From Hydractinia symbiolongicarpus (Eukaryota > Cnidaria > Hydrozoa > Anthoathecata > Hydractiniidae), in assembly GCF_029227915.1 (NCBI RefSeq), contig NC_079884.1:20958001-21018000 (forward strand): 60,000 bases of DNA. Reading direction: 5' to 3'. This document shows, in pieces, positions 34,701 through 47,040 of this stretch; position 1 is the first letter of the stretch, and every line of letters begins with the position of its first letter. Both the position numbers and the translations under genes were made by a program. The notes beneath the pieces were generated by a model. That model worked only from the letters and a program-made list of their open reading frames with translations, was not told the origin of the DNA and searched no databases.

Positions 34701-35659
34701 CTGTGAAGGCTGTGCTTTCTTAAATTTTCATTTTACTTAATATTCATTGCGAACTTTTTTGATAATTTTGCTAATTGCTTAGCTTTGTCACCATATTGTG
34801 ACAAGTCATTGTGACAAGTTTAATTAATTTTGTGTCATGCTTAAAAGATTGTTTTGTCAATCTTTTGAAAGTATTCCTTCTTTTACTTAGCACACTAACA
34901 TTAAAATTTACTTTGTTTTTTATTGCCTACTAAAATGCAATGATGTTACCAAAAACACATAAATGCACAAGATTATTATGGGCAATGTTTGACTAGAAAA
35001 GATGCTTTTGTCTAATTTGGTGACAAATCATGTCATTCAAACAGTGCCTAAAGGAAGAAAATCATACTCATGTGCATAAAATACAGTTGGAAATTTAACT
35101 TGCTTAAACAGTTCTGTCATAACACAGCTGGAATACTAAACTTGAAAAAGATGGTACAATGCTAATCCATACACCCTGTAATAAACTAAGGCAAAAACTT
35201 TCAGGTATAGTGTATGTGACATGGTTAGGGATCTTCAACATCTGTCTTTTAACATTATTTGGCAATAATAGCATTTCATTTTGTCTACAACAATGTTAAA
35301 TTTGCATTGTAATGCTTACATTTAACTAATTGGTTTTGCCATTGACCGTATTTAGGTATCGACACAAAGCTTGGCAAAAATATTTAAAAGTACATTAGAA
35401 AAAAATCAGGATAAATAAATCATATGACTTCATTCAGTCGAAGATTATGGTTATTATAGATATTTCCAAAGTCCTGTGGAACCTAAACATGGGATAAGAA
35501 AAATGATGGCAAATGCAGTCTTCGCAGAAATTTATGCAGAAATTCAAAAATTTTTCATTGGTAAATAATTGCTAAATTTACTTCATAAAAAATGCAGAAG
35601 ACAGTAGTCGAAAGTAATAACAAACCTTCACCAATGACTTCGGCAGGTTTATTGTCTAT
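31778..35659. other. AT-rich region upstream of GARNL3
   Basis: This 3.9 kb stretch should hold the GARNL3 promoter and any 5' UTR exon, but I can place neither. It is very AT-rich, with short ORFs only, none with family motifs or convincing splice borders. Several TA-rich runs (for example near 33370) could mimic TATA boxes. Confidence 0.4.
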
Positions 35660-38500
35660 CATCAGATATTGTCCACCTTTAGATGGTGATTCTGTTATGA
35701 CTAATCATCTCTAACGAGCCACTGTTGTACATCATTAAAGCTGAAAATACTTTATTCTCTGTAATCTCACCTTTGCAACGCTTGCATACAAACTGAATGT
35801 CAGCTCTTAACCTTCCACTAATACTACTGCACTTCTTATGTACCCAATGCTTGCAAGTCTGACAAAAAATTGAGTTACTACCAACCCCTTTCCTGCAAAC
35901 TCCACAAAGCCACTTTCCAACTACAAGGTCACACTTGGCTGCAATGCTACTAATCATGACTTTAGACTTTGCTGTGTTTACCTTTAGCCCTTTCTCTTCT
36001 AGTCCTTTCTTCCACTTCTCAAACTTTTCAACTAATTCTTCCATCAACTCTGCTATGAGAACCAAATCATCTGCATACATTAACTCCCATGGACAACCTG
36101 TTCTGAACTCCATCGACAGCGCTTCTAAGACTAGAATAAACAACAAAGGACTAAGTACAGAACCCTGATGTACACCAACATTTACACTAATTCATCACTA
36201 AGTGAATCGTTAATCCTGACACGACTTCTAGCATTGCTGTACATAGACTGTACCATCGTAACTAGCCACTCATCCACACCTAATTTTCTCATAGCCCACC
36301 AAATAACTTTACGTGGCACTCTATCAAAAGCTTTCTCTAAATCTACAAAGGCAAAATAGAGATTCTTTCTCTTTCCTAAATACTTTTCCTGAAGCTGTCT
36401 GAGTAAAAATATTGCATCTGTAGTGCCACGCCTTGGAACAAAACAAAATTGCATCTTATCTATATCAATTCTTTCTCTAAGTAACTTATCAATCACTCTT
36501 TCAATAACTTTCATTACTTGATCAACCAACTTCAAACCTCTATAGTTACCCCTTTCTAATGCATCACCTTTGCCCTTGAAACAATTCACTATTACACTTG
36601 ACTGCTACTCACTCGGAATAGCACCATCCTTTATAATGTGGTTAGCAAGACTTGTAATAAGCTCAACTCCAATATATCCAGATGCTTTTACAATCTCTGC
36701 AACAATACCTGATAATCCTGCAGCCTTGCCAATCTTCAATTTCCTAATAGCCTCCACTACCCATTCTGTCTTGATCTGCATAGCTGGCCCTTCTACAACA
36801 TCATCATCAGACAAATTATCCTCGTCCCAAACAAACTCAGTGTTAAGCAACCTCTGATAATGATTCTTCCAAGCTACTCTTTTCTCCTCCTCTGTGCTAG
36901 CCAAAACACCTTCATCATTATGTATACACTTCTCACCTACAACATCTTGATTAGTCTTCTTCATTTGCTTTGCTATCTTGAATACCTCATTGCGCTGGTC
37001 TTCCTTCTTAACACATCTGCAAATCTGTTTCTCTCTGCTTCTGATTTTGCCTTATACACTGCTGTACGAGCGCGACGCTTAGCTTCTAAGTAAATATTTT
37101 TACTACCACCTGACTTCCACTCTTTCCAAAGTTTCCTCTTTTCCTTTATACACTGGTCAACCTCATTATTCCACCACCAGGTCTGTCTATGTCTAGCTGG
37201 TCCTTTCGTCCACCCACAGGTATCATCAGAAGCTTCTACAAGACAATTCTTCAAAGTAGTCCAAGTACTTTCAACATTGTCACTATCACATTGACTATTG
37301 TAGGCTAACTGCTGAACTTTTGCACTAAATTGTCTTGCTACAATCTCTTCCTTCAGCTTCCAGACTTTTCGACGGGGCCTGTAATTTCCCTTGGCTTCTT
37401 TAACACTCTTCAAGAAAATATCACAAACCAGGAACCTATGCTGGGAAACACACTCTTCCCCCAAAATAACTTTCATGTCCTTCACCACTTTCTTGTCTGA
37501 CTTTTTAACCAGGAAGTATCTGTGTCTTACAACCACCTGACTCATATGTTATCAGCCTACTCTGTCTCTTACTGAATGATGTGTTGCAAACCACCATGTC
37601 CGTTGCCATTCCAAACTCAAGCAATCTCTCCCCTTCCTTATTTCTGCCCCCAAATCCATAGCCTCCATGCACACCTCTATAACCTTCAGATGACTTCCCA
37701 ACATGACCATTAAAGTCGCCGCCCACCATGACAAGTTCAGTGTCTCCAAACTTTGATGTGACTGCTATCAACTCATCATAAAACTTATCTTTATCTTCCT
37801 CACTGAGTCCACACTGTGGAGCATAAACTGACAGAAAAGTGACAATCCTATTACCTATCAAAAACTTTATTACTATAATACGACTATTAACACGCATAAC
37901 ATCTATTACTTTTTCTACCCACTTCTCTGCAACGAATATGCCAACTCCTCCATATCCATCACTATTACCAATCCAAAAAAGCTTATACCTTGCCCTCCTA
38001 CCTTCCACAAATCTCACTGAAGCTCCTCTCCACCTGACTTCCTGAACACAACACATATCAACAGATCTATGTTCTAACATTTCAACTACTTCACCTGCTC
38101 TACCTCTTAGAGTACCAACATTTACACTAGCCATCCTCAACCTAGTGTTATCTACCTTGTGATGTGATAGCTGGGTAATGGTCTGACGATGCTCACACCT
38201 GACATCTGTCCTACCGTGCGCGACACCTTCACTCCTTAGAGTTCCAGCCCCGTTTACGCAGTTTTTCTGATCAACTGTTCTTACGGCCATTAATAAAGAG
38301 TTTTGGCATTGTTTTACAGCTGGATGCCCTTCCTAGCGCCAACCGTTCACATACCGGACTGGGTGTTTTTTAAAGTGACACCATCACTATGTGGCATTTC
38401 ATGGGACTTCCACAATCGCCCCTTTAAACTAAGGTATGGTGGAGGACGTTTAACTCCTCTCTTGTCTCTTAAGGAGACCCTTTACCCTAAGATATAAAAG
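35660..38500 (-). mobile_element. Non-LTR retrotransposon (APE-type LINE), 3' end missing
   Basis: On the - strand, a 5' leader containing AGCTGGATGCCCTTCCT (38335-38320) precedes an apurinic-type endonuclease, a linker, a reverse transcriptase with YADD and a PHD finger. The sequence then stops near 35680. The conserved C-terminal part ([13 protein letters not shown]) and ATG-repeat tail, as seen at 7837-8430, are absent. The copy is thus 3'-truncated, unlike the usual 5' truncation of LINEs. No homologous tail was found next to it. Confidence 0.85.
35679..38290 (-). pseudogene. LINE polyprotein remnant: endonuclease, reverse transcriptase, PHD finger
   Basis: Five open pieces follow one another: 38290-37505, 37545-36973, 36964-36605, 36589-36182 and 36146-35679. 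Frameshifts near 37520 and 36970 and stops near 36602 and 36180 separate them. The first holds the endonuclease: MASVNVGTLRGRAGEV, DMCCVQEVRWRG, LVMVGGDFNGHVG. The fourth has the reverse transcriptase start (NYRGLKLVDQVMKV, FVPRRGTTDAIF, FAFVDLEKAFDRV). The fifth has LMYADDLVLIAE, then a zinc finger, C-x2-C-x10-C-x2-C-x4-H-x2-C-x14-C-x2-C, matching a PHD finger. The endonuclease is of the type also found in the host-derived CFDP2 gene, which supports an RTE-like affinity. It is inactive as it stands. Confidence 0.85.
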
Positions 38501-41500
38501 TGTAAAGATTTTTATAAGACCTGCAAATGTGAAAGACATCCATAATAATCTTTAAATTTTATACTAAAATTTAAATTTCTGATCTTTTAGATTTATAGTG
38601 TTGGTATCAAAAACTAATTTTAAGTCCTTAAATTTATTATCATCTATTTTAAACAAATAGTTTTTTTATAAATCTAGAAAGTTTTTCAGACATAAAAATT
38701 ATTAACATATAATAATTAATGCTACAACAAATTTCAATACATATATTGTAGACAGTTTTAATTTTGGCAAAAAAGACAAAAAAAGCTTGATGTTTCTTTG
38801 TTTCATTTTTCTTCTTCACCGCATTTTGAAACAATCACAGACACTTGTTTATTTTACAAGAAATTTGATCTGTAAAGTCATTTTTCATACAATTTGAGAA
38901 GTTGAGCAGCATTAAAGTGCCATTAAAATAGACAGAAAAGCACCCTTCGAAATTAGTCAAAAAAATAGGTCTATAAAACTCTCAGTGAAAAATCACTTGA
39001 CAATCTCTTGTGGGTAAATTAAATTATTGTGAAAACACAAAAATGTATTTAATTCAATGTATGCATGCACTGTTTTTTCTTTTGCTTGTTAAAAAATGAT
39101 ATTTTACACATTAACATTTAATGCTTTTATTAATATAAATGGGATATAAATGAAAAAGGTTAATAATTATATTTAAATACTTAATTAAGCTGTATAAATT
39201 ATTATGTCATTTAAGAAATATCAATTTTTAATACATACCACTTTCTGTCTTGTGTAATTTTTTACTTGTTAGCTAAGCATTGTTAAGCATTTAAACTTTA
39301 TCAATGTATATGTATTTCAAGAAAAATTAATTAACATGAATAGCAACAAATCATTAATTAAACAAAACATTTAATTATTTTGTAGTTGACAGGCTAGACA
39401 CAAAATTAAAGCTAACTACGGAAATAATTGATGACACAAATAACAATCCAAAGGAAAAAATAAGTTTTCAGAAAGTAAAGCAGAAAACAAGATGACATGC
39501 TTAAACAAACAAAATATTCTATTATTCTATGCACCAAATTAACAAGTATAATTAAGATTACCCCGCCAATGCACATGTTTTAAACTTGGGGTATTAGAAG
39601 TTTATTACCCTAACCAGAATAATTAAACACGTTTTTAATTCACTTAACCAACACATGCAACACTTTGATCTATAGAGGAAGCATTGTAATTTGTGTTTCT
39701 TTTTATCTATAAATATTTTAAATTAAAATTAATTGGATCATTAGCGAGTGAACAAAGGGAAGGCTTGAGTAATATTTTTTTTCTGTTCTTACAAATTTAA
39801 AAATAGCTGAGTGTAAAACAAATAGAACAAATTTTTTTGCAAAAACTGCAAGGTTAGGACATTCGAGTATTTTGGCTTTGACAGATGCCAGATCACACTG
39901 CTAAATTCAACAATTTCAACATACAGCTTAGTTGCTCAATTGACATCAGGCCTCTCATTAAAGGGGCTTGGAGGTGAATCAAAGATTCTGACATTAATTA
40001 TTCTTCATAAATTATGATGTCATGTTGGCTCCACAAAAAGTTTCAATATTTTATATTGTTATAAATTCTGAATATAGATTAATAAACTTAACATAAAGGG
40101 ATGTAGACACAACACGAAAAAATATTTAAAATATCCTTACAACGGTACTAATTTACATGTACATGACCTTAAAGTTTTTGCCACTCACAACCTTGGGTTA
40201 ACTTGTCAGTTATAAAAAAAGTTGTAGGCTATAGATACTGTTTAAAATTCTACTGCAAACCAGCTTGCAACAAAAATATAAGGGGACTGGTACTAAGTAA
40301 ATTGCCAACATTCTGAAAATTTTCTTGGTGTTTTTGATTTTGTTTTCAGGCTGACACAACTTGAAACAACATGTTATTCAACATTTTTTTTGGTACAATT
40401 TGCCATACCCCAAACATACCAACGTATTTACTCATTTCGTCTTAATACAACATTATACATTTAAACAGTAACATAAGGATTCGAAAATAATAAAACCTTG
40501 GCCTAAAATGTTGGCCAACATGCTGGTGGGTGTAGCAAATAATACCAAAAACGTTGGCCAACAAATATTAAAAAAACAATAAAATGTTTGTCACCATTTT
40601 TAGACCTAAAATTGTTTCAAGATATGTCCAAAATGAGTGATTTTTTTACCTAAAAAGAACAGCAATTTCTTTGCTAGCATTTTTTTTCAATATTATTACT
40701 GTTAAAGGCCCATTAAAAAAAAACATTTTGCAGCTAAAGAGTAGTTGCCGGTCAGTTAAACTATTTGTTTTCCTATCCTGATGGTCAAATGTCAAATTTT
40801 GACCAGTGATCGTTTACCAGGCGTTACATTGTTGTTATATTGTTCAATGGAAAGAAATTCTACTTTCAGCTTCTTTTTGCCAATGGTCAACAATAGTCTA
40901 GTTTGCAAAACAGAATTGATAGAAATAACTTACCTTGTACAACAGAACAAAGACATAACACAAAATCAACAATATGAAGAGGCTTACCATTCCCAGTACT
41001 GGAAGGAAGTGGAGGGTGCAGAATTTATACTGAGATACAATCTTTTTGTTGGCAAAAAACATCTGAAAGGATTTTCTTGTTGTAACAATGAGTAAGTGTA
41101 ATTGGTCAACAAATTGGCAGACTGTTGCGGAGCAAACAATAAGTTAAAACAAGATGAGAGTTGTAAGGCCAAGATTGTTGTAGACACAATTGGTTTAATT
41201 GCTGCCATGAAGTGCTTGAAATTAGTGCTGAGCGTCATTTCTAGAAGATGCTGATCAGAGACTAGCTAATTTAGCATTCTGATGGAGAAAGTCTTGCTCT
41301 TCAATTTGCAAACTTTGTCTTAGGAAATGATTTTTCTGTTCTCAAACAGCTAGTTGATTTTAAAGAACAGATAGTTCATCAGGCGAAGAGATCAGATTTG
41401 TTTGTCAGGTCTAGTTGAAATTACAGAGACAGAATCTGTGGATTGGGAAAATTTTGTTTTAGGAACATGTTGAAGATATTGATAGAATAGCTGATGTATT

Positions 41501-41766
41501 GTTGGAATAAAAACCTTAATAACAGCGACTGGGAATACTGAATTCTATAGAGCTAGAAATTCCTCATAGCCAGGACAATTTGGAGTACGTTTCTTCTTCA
41601 ATTTAGATGATTTCTGAAAAGCAACATATATTTCAGCAGATTAAATCAGGTTAAATGGTTTTTGATGTTTAATCTTTTTCTTCTGAGCCCTGTGGCATTT
41701 GATGAGATAAGAAAATGGTTGCATTCCATTTAACACAAAAACTGACACAACAAGCTAAATCAGCTA
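38501..41766. other. AT-rich intergenic region
   Basis: No gene is supported. A 104-codon + strand ORF (40781-41095) and weakly protein-like fragments to about 41500 may be decayed element coding, but no domain can be named. GTTGGCCAAC-type palindromic words recur near 40505-40565. Confidence 0.35.
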
Positions 41767-41815
41767 AATTTTTTCTATATTTAATTAATCAATTTAATTA
41801 AATATAGAAAAAATT
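41767..41815. repeat. Perfect 21-bp inverted repeat (hairpin)
   Basis: The left arm (41767-41787, AATTTTTTCTATATTTAATT then A) is the exact complement of the right arm (41795-41815), with a 7-base loop. The arms have no mismatch. It may be a foldback or the ends of a deleted TIR element. Confidence 0.85.
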
Positions 41816-42068
41816 ATTGAGCAGCAGACATAAGCATATAAAAAAACTGCTAGTACTGAAAATGAAAACTATCAGGCAACTACAGCTTAAATACTAGTGT
41901 CGACTGCTAACCAGAAAGGCACATGGGTAAATGGTACACTATGGGTGATAACAAACCAGAGTTGAAAGGAGATCTATGTGTGCACATTACCACTTAAACA
42001 TAAAATTATCAGTCACATAAATTTGCCTTTCTAATATGCTACATTAGGAGATCATCTTCTATTTATGC

Positions 42069-43276
42069 AGGCCTCGCCAGGAATGGCGTGCGATCGCACG
42101 CGCACACGCCCACACACGCCATGTTTGAATGTTCCTGTGCGATCTTCGCACGCCAAAAAAACACTAAATACCTCAGGCGTGCGCTAATCGCACACCAAAA
42201 TAAATAATGTTCTGTTCAATGAATGCGCACATGATTAATATAAAGTGCCGATCGTGAGTAAAGCTACACATCTTTGAGAGTACGAGTACAAATAAATGTG
42301 AATAAAATAATTCAGAGTGAGAGTACAATGCGAGTGCGAGTAAAATAAATAAGGGTAATCAATAATTAAACTACTCGCAAGTAAATCTTTAAAAATCATG
42401 TTACTCGCGAGTTATATTAAAGAATAACAAAGACATTAATTTTAATTCACCATTTAATTCTTTTTTAATTTAGTTGCTCTTTTGAAATTAATAAATAAAT
42501 TTTAAAGTTCAACTTTTCCTTCTTTTACTTCTTTAAATGCTTTCGCTACTTTCATTATATGAAATCACTTCCAGCATGTTCTTTCGCAGAAATCACTTCC
42601 AGCATGTTCTTTCGCAAGCACAGAGTCAGCATGATATCTAATTATAGTTATGGTGATCAATTGCCACATGCAGACTTTTCTTTCTGAATCTTTTTCAACA
42701 AACATTGCTTTACAACTCAGACAACAATCTGTATAGTTTTAAAACATCGCCATAGAAACAGGACGTCACAAAGCTTGTAATTGTTTTGTTTAGGGGGGAA
42801 TGTTTTAAGATCGAAGCAACAATAATAACGTGAGGGATTTTTTTATAAAAAAACAGTTTAATGTTTAATTATATTTTTTTTAAAAAATATAAAAATAAAA
42901 AATATTTATCTCTAAAAAAATATTTACAAAAAAGTTATTAACTGAAAGAGTTTTATGACTGTAACTTGCATGTTTTATAATTTTTCTTCGTTCTGTTGCT
43001 ACGTCGTATACTTTTTTTTTCAAAAATAATGAATAATGAACGCATCGCACATTTTAGTTTCGTCACAACAAATTACCTGCTTTTCAAAACATGGCAAAAT
43101 TAGTGTTGCTGTATGTGAGTTCTATGATTATTCGAAAAAAAATGGAACAAAAATGAGTACACGCCATCGCACGCCATTAAAAATTATGCCGTGCTAACAA
43201 CGCACGCCTCAAAATTATTAAGAAGTATCATGTCGTGCAAGCTCGCACACCAGCATTTTTCTTCCTGACGAGGCCT
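42069..43276. mobile_element. hAT-like non-autonomous TIR element, 8-bp target duplication
   Basis: Ends are inverted repeats AGGCCTCGCCAGGAA (left) and the complement of AGGCCTCGTCAGGAA (right). Flanks ATTTATGC (42061-42068) and GTTTATGC (43277-43284) form an 8-bp direct repeat with one mismatch, the hAT size. Subterminal regions are packed with GCGTGCGAT / ATCGCACGC words (42084-42200 and 43160-43250), shared with the element at 2992-4135. The 1.2 kb interior has no transposase ORF. Confidence 0.8.
42556..42614 (+). repeat. 28-bp tandem duplication
   Basis: GAAATCACTTCCAGCATG plus TTCTTTCGCA occurs twice in direct tandem, without a mismatch, inside the hAT-like element. Confidence 0.85.
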
Positions 43277-43368
43277 GTTTATGCGATTTGTTATCTTTTT
43301 TTATGATTATCACAACAACCATGTTACGTCATCTTTTTATGTATTTTTGTTGTTCATTACAGAGAACC

Positions 43369-43745
43369 AAGGTATAAAATGATGTTGGCCTTATATTATA
43401 AAAAGTTGGTTCAAAAGTCTTTTTAATGTTTTTAAAAAACTCTTTTCGTTCTCAAGATATTCACATTTAAAGAATTTCAGATTTAATTATGGTGCATAAA
43501 TTATGATGTCATATTTAAGTGAGAGCAAATTTTGACATTTTCTGTCATCAGTAATTTTAGACCTGTTAAGGGATGTGCATTGAAACTTTATCAATGCATA
43601 GATATTCTAGAGGTAAATTGAATAACATAAAACTTTTTGCTGAAATGACATTTGTTTGCTTGTCCCAGGCCTTTTTATTTTTTTTCTGTAGACCCCAGAA
43701 GAACTTAGGATCTGCATGTCAGTTTGCAATCAATATTTGCAAGTA
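43369..43745. mobile_element. TIR element, copy 2 of the AAGGTATAAAATGATGTTGG family
   Basis: The left end repeats the terminal sequence of the element at 22537-22917. Interior blocks (CTCTTTTCGTTCTCAAGATATTC; GGATGTGCATTGAAACTTTATCAATGCATAG; GATCTGCATGTC) match that copy, the central part in reverse orientation. The right end is degraded and no second TIR is clear. Confidence 0.6.
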
Positions 43746-43954
43746 ATTATATAGGGCCTAAACAAGCTTACCCAGAAAATTATATCTTTGTGTGACTAAT
43801 TTTAGATGCAAATAGTAAAGAAAAATATATTGATAGAATGCTTTTAGTTAATAAGGGGAGATGACAAGCTTGCCATGCTTATTAGGTATTTTAGACATAC
43901 ATTTATACTACCTTAATATAGTCTAGGAGTGTTGGAAGAAGTGTTACTTGCAGA

Positions 43955-44415
43955 ATAGGTTCTGCTTGAAAAAAGTTCAGAGAGTTACTTCCTTTGTTGA
44001 CTAGCCAAGTCAATTGAGGTAACAGGTAGGTTGTATGAGGCCTGTGTGAGAAATGTATGTTGTACAGTAGTAGTGAGACATTGGCAGTGAAGCAGGAAAA
44101 TCTTGACCGTTTAAAAAGGAATGATATGAGAATAGTCACATGGATATGTAACGCCAGTTTGAGAGACAAAAAGAGTTCAGATGAGGTAAAAAAAAGGCTA
44201 TAGGTATCCATAGCATTAAAGATGTTATCCAAATAAAAAGATTGAGTTGGTTGGGACACTTGGAAAGAATGGAAAAGGATAGTTGGGTAAGAAAGTGAAG
44301 AGTCTTAATAGTTCCTGGGGCAAATCCAAAAGGTAATCCAAAAAAGATTTGGTTAGACGTTAAGGACAGAATTGATGCAGAGGAATTTAAGTTTAGATCT
44401 AACATAGTCTAGAAG
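43955..44415 (+). pseudogene. Decayed LINE 3' fragment, same family as 7837-8430
   Basis: The + strand matches, with many substitutions and indels, the C-terminal LINE region: AAAAAGTTCAGAGAGTTACTTC, then [49 protein letters not shown] and KPKG-like remnants. No ATG-repeat tail remains. Stops break the frame. The long - strand ORFs here are antisense shadows. Confidence 0.75.
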
Positions 44416-45771
44416 AAGAAAAGAAAAGTAAATAAAAAGAAAGCATGAGAATTATGAGAGTTGGAGAAATGATAAGCAAAACATTTTCTTGAAATGACAA
44501 AATGGCAAAGCAAAATTTTCTTATTTAATACAATCTTCTAGATGAAGAACTTTAGAATTAAAGTAAAGCTTAATGTAATGCTCCCTGCTAGGCTTAAAAT
44601 TAATAAACCATATTGCCTTTATTTTGTAATATTGATAATTCCTTGAAACCAAAAAGAACCGACTTATGTTAAATTAATTTAAAGATAGCATAATAGATAT
44701 TAAAAAAAGTCTTCCTGAAAACATAGTGGCAGAGATTTACAATATATACCTATATATATATTCTACTCAGTTTTGGGATAAAGATATTTTATGTGATGTT
44801 CCTAAGTTAAATGCTCTTGATTTTGATTTTTGTTGATAGTTGTTGTTTATTATTTTCTGGCTGCTCATTTCGAAATCAAGATGTTTTAGTGACTGCCTTT
44901 TGCCGTAAACGAGATAGAATTAATTTCTTTTTTTAGAGACTTATTTTGTTGATCTCAGCCATTTATAAAGGATTTTAAGATTCTTATTAATTTGTATGTT
45001 TATTTTTTTAGGGATTTATTGCAGTTTAACTATGTGCTATTATCAGCAAAATGAGTGTTCAACTGAAAGCTTACCTCCCACCTATGAAAGAGTTTGGAAA
45101 TTTGTCTACAAATCATTTTACTTTTTTGAAAAACCTTAATTGCTTACAATGTCGTAAATCCAAAACCTTGAGAACCACCTCCCTGATGCTGAAAAGCAAT
45201 TGCTGTTATCAATGATTGTAATGGTTAAATTTGTCCATACGCCATTTTGTACTTATGGAACTCTACAGAAGTTAAAATGCCAATTACTCTCACTCATTAA
45301 GGCAAAAATAAACTATTATTTTTCAATGTCTGTGTTTAGGGAATACACCATTACGATAATTTAATTGTACATGCGTTCCTATGGATCTCCATCGTTTTAC
45401 AATATCGGAAGAAGGAGGTAAAAAACATGTTTTATACGAGTTTGTAGAGACGAAAGTGTGTTTTCTTTAGTTTTTTTACTTTCTTTGTATCAATTTCTTT
45501 AATTTTTTAAGAAACCTTAATAATAATAAGATACAACTTTTCATTAAAAGCAAATTGCTGCATGAAAAGTTATCACAAAAAAACGCGGTTATCCTTAATA
45601 AACTCTTATAAAACTGTGATATTTACCTCCTCTGATCGCTAAATAAGCTGCAATGGAGTGTTAGTTTTCCTGAATTATTGTAGAGGTGTGTATTCTAGAG
45701 TAGCTAAACTGGCCTAACATTTCCATTCTTTAAAGCGTAAAATATACAATGATTTTTCAATGTTTGTATAC
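44416..45771. other. AT-rich intergenic region
   Basis: I see no gene, repeat family or strong structure in this stretch. Confidence 0.4.
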
Positions 45772-46241
45772 GAGGGTAAGCCGCATATGCCGTAAAAAGT
45801 GCGGCCGTTTTCAGGCGAGTTCGGCGTTTTGAGAAAAATTCAAGTATTCGCCCAAAAAAACCCGCATAGGCCCGAACACAATGCCCAAAAAAAAAAAAAA
45901 AAAAAAATAGACACTAATTTATGATTAAAAAAAAACTCTAAAAATTAAAATAAGCTTACTATGTCGTAGCGAAGTTCTTAGATGAACTGTTTTTGATGAT
46001 TTTTGAAAAAGTTTACTTTATAAATAACTTAATATATAAACTTTATTAACTCCTTTCTCTTCAAGCGCCTTCTTCCCAACCATCGTCCGCATGGTTTGTT
46101 ACAAGGAATTGCATTTCGGGAATGTTCCGGACGAGTTCGGGAAGAGGCAGGCGGTTTCGGGGGACAACCGCTAATTTTATTTGAAAAGTCGCCCGAACTC
46201 GCCCGTATATGCAGGCATTTACAGCCTATATCGGCACCCTC
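45772..46241. mobile_element. MITE with GAGGGTGC termini, copy 1
   Basis: It begins GAGGGTAAGCCGCATATGCCG and ends CGGCACCCTC. TGTTTGTAT flanks both sides within two bases of the ends, a probable 8-9 bp target duplication. The copy at 54387-54836 matches along almost its whole length, in opposite orientation. Interior GCCCGAA/TTCGGGC words repeat near both ends. A run of 21 A is at 45890-45910. There is no ORF. Confidence 0.85.
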
Positions 46242-46499
46242 CTTGTTTGTATTTACAAAACTCTATGGAAGCTGAACTATTCTGACCCAACTTAGAACAC
46301 ATACCATCTTTAGAACAGAACCACTAAACATTTTTACTCTTTAAGGTTGATTACACTATTATTTTTTAATGATATAAACTATCAATAGATGCCCAAAGTA
46401 AGAAAAAGCGTGACAAAACACTTTTCTTGCTGGTCTCCTGACTGATAAACAGTTTGGCATAAGGTACAGATATGGAAACGGTTTCTGTATATTGGAACT

Positions 46500-46595
46500 C
46501 TAAAAAAAAAGAAACAGTTTCCGAATTCGGAAATTAGATTTTATGTTTTTTTTGTAAAACAGAAATTGTTTCCGACTTTGGAAACTGTTTTTTAG
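46500..46595. repeat. Small foldback element
   Basis: The left arm AAACAGTTTCCGAATTCGGAAA and a right arm TTTCCGACTTTGGAAACTGTTTTTTAG form an imperfect hairpin with a spacer of about 28 bases. It may be a very short TIR remnant. Confidence 0.55.
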
Positions 46596-47040
46596 TTTGG
46601 CTGGGGGTAAAATAGCTTATTTGATTAGAACTCTATTTGTAACAGAACCTCTGAAAAACGCCTATTTAAAATATGTTAAAAATTTGTAATTCAACATTTA
46701 TAAAGTATATATATAGCTAGCTAGCTAGAACACGAAATATACAGCTAAGCTACGAAGTCACATTTTTGTCTCCACATCTATGGCCGCCATTATGTGGGTC
46801 GATGTATGTGTATTTTACAGAATACCCTGTCAAAGGAGTGCAGTATCCCCATTTTAACACGGATCATCACATCCCCGCAGAAAAAATAAATTTACCCAAC
46901 CAACTTTATTGGTAAAGTTACAAAGTTTGGACAATTGTAAAAATGTAACGTGTTGCTCATACAAAGTGTACAACATGTTGTGATGACATGCGTCTTAAAA
47001 CAGAGTACCTTATAGTCTACGCTTTCCTCTACCACAGATA

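Noticed and set aside
40781-41095. 104-codon + strand ORF as a gene
   Set aside because: No family motif, no splice partners, and the flanks look like decayed repeat sequence.
43903-44405. Overlapping - strand ORFs of 118 and 89 codons
   Set aside because: Antisense of a decayed LINE tail whose coding strand is +.
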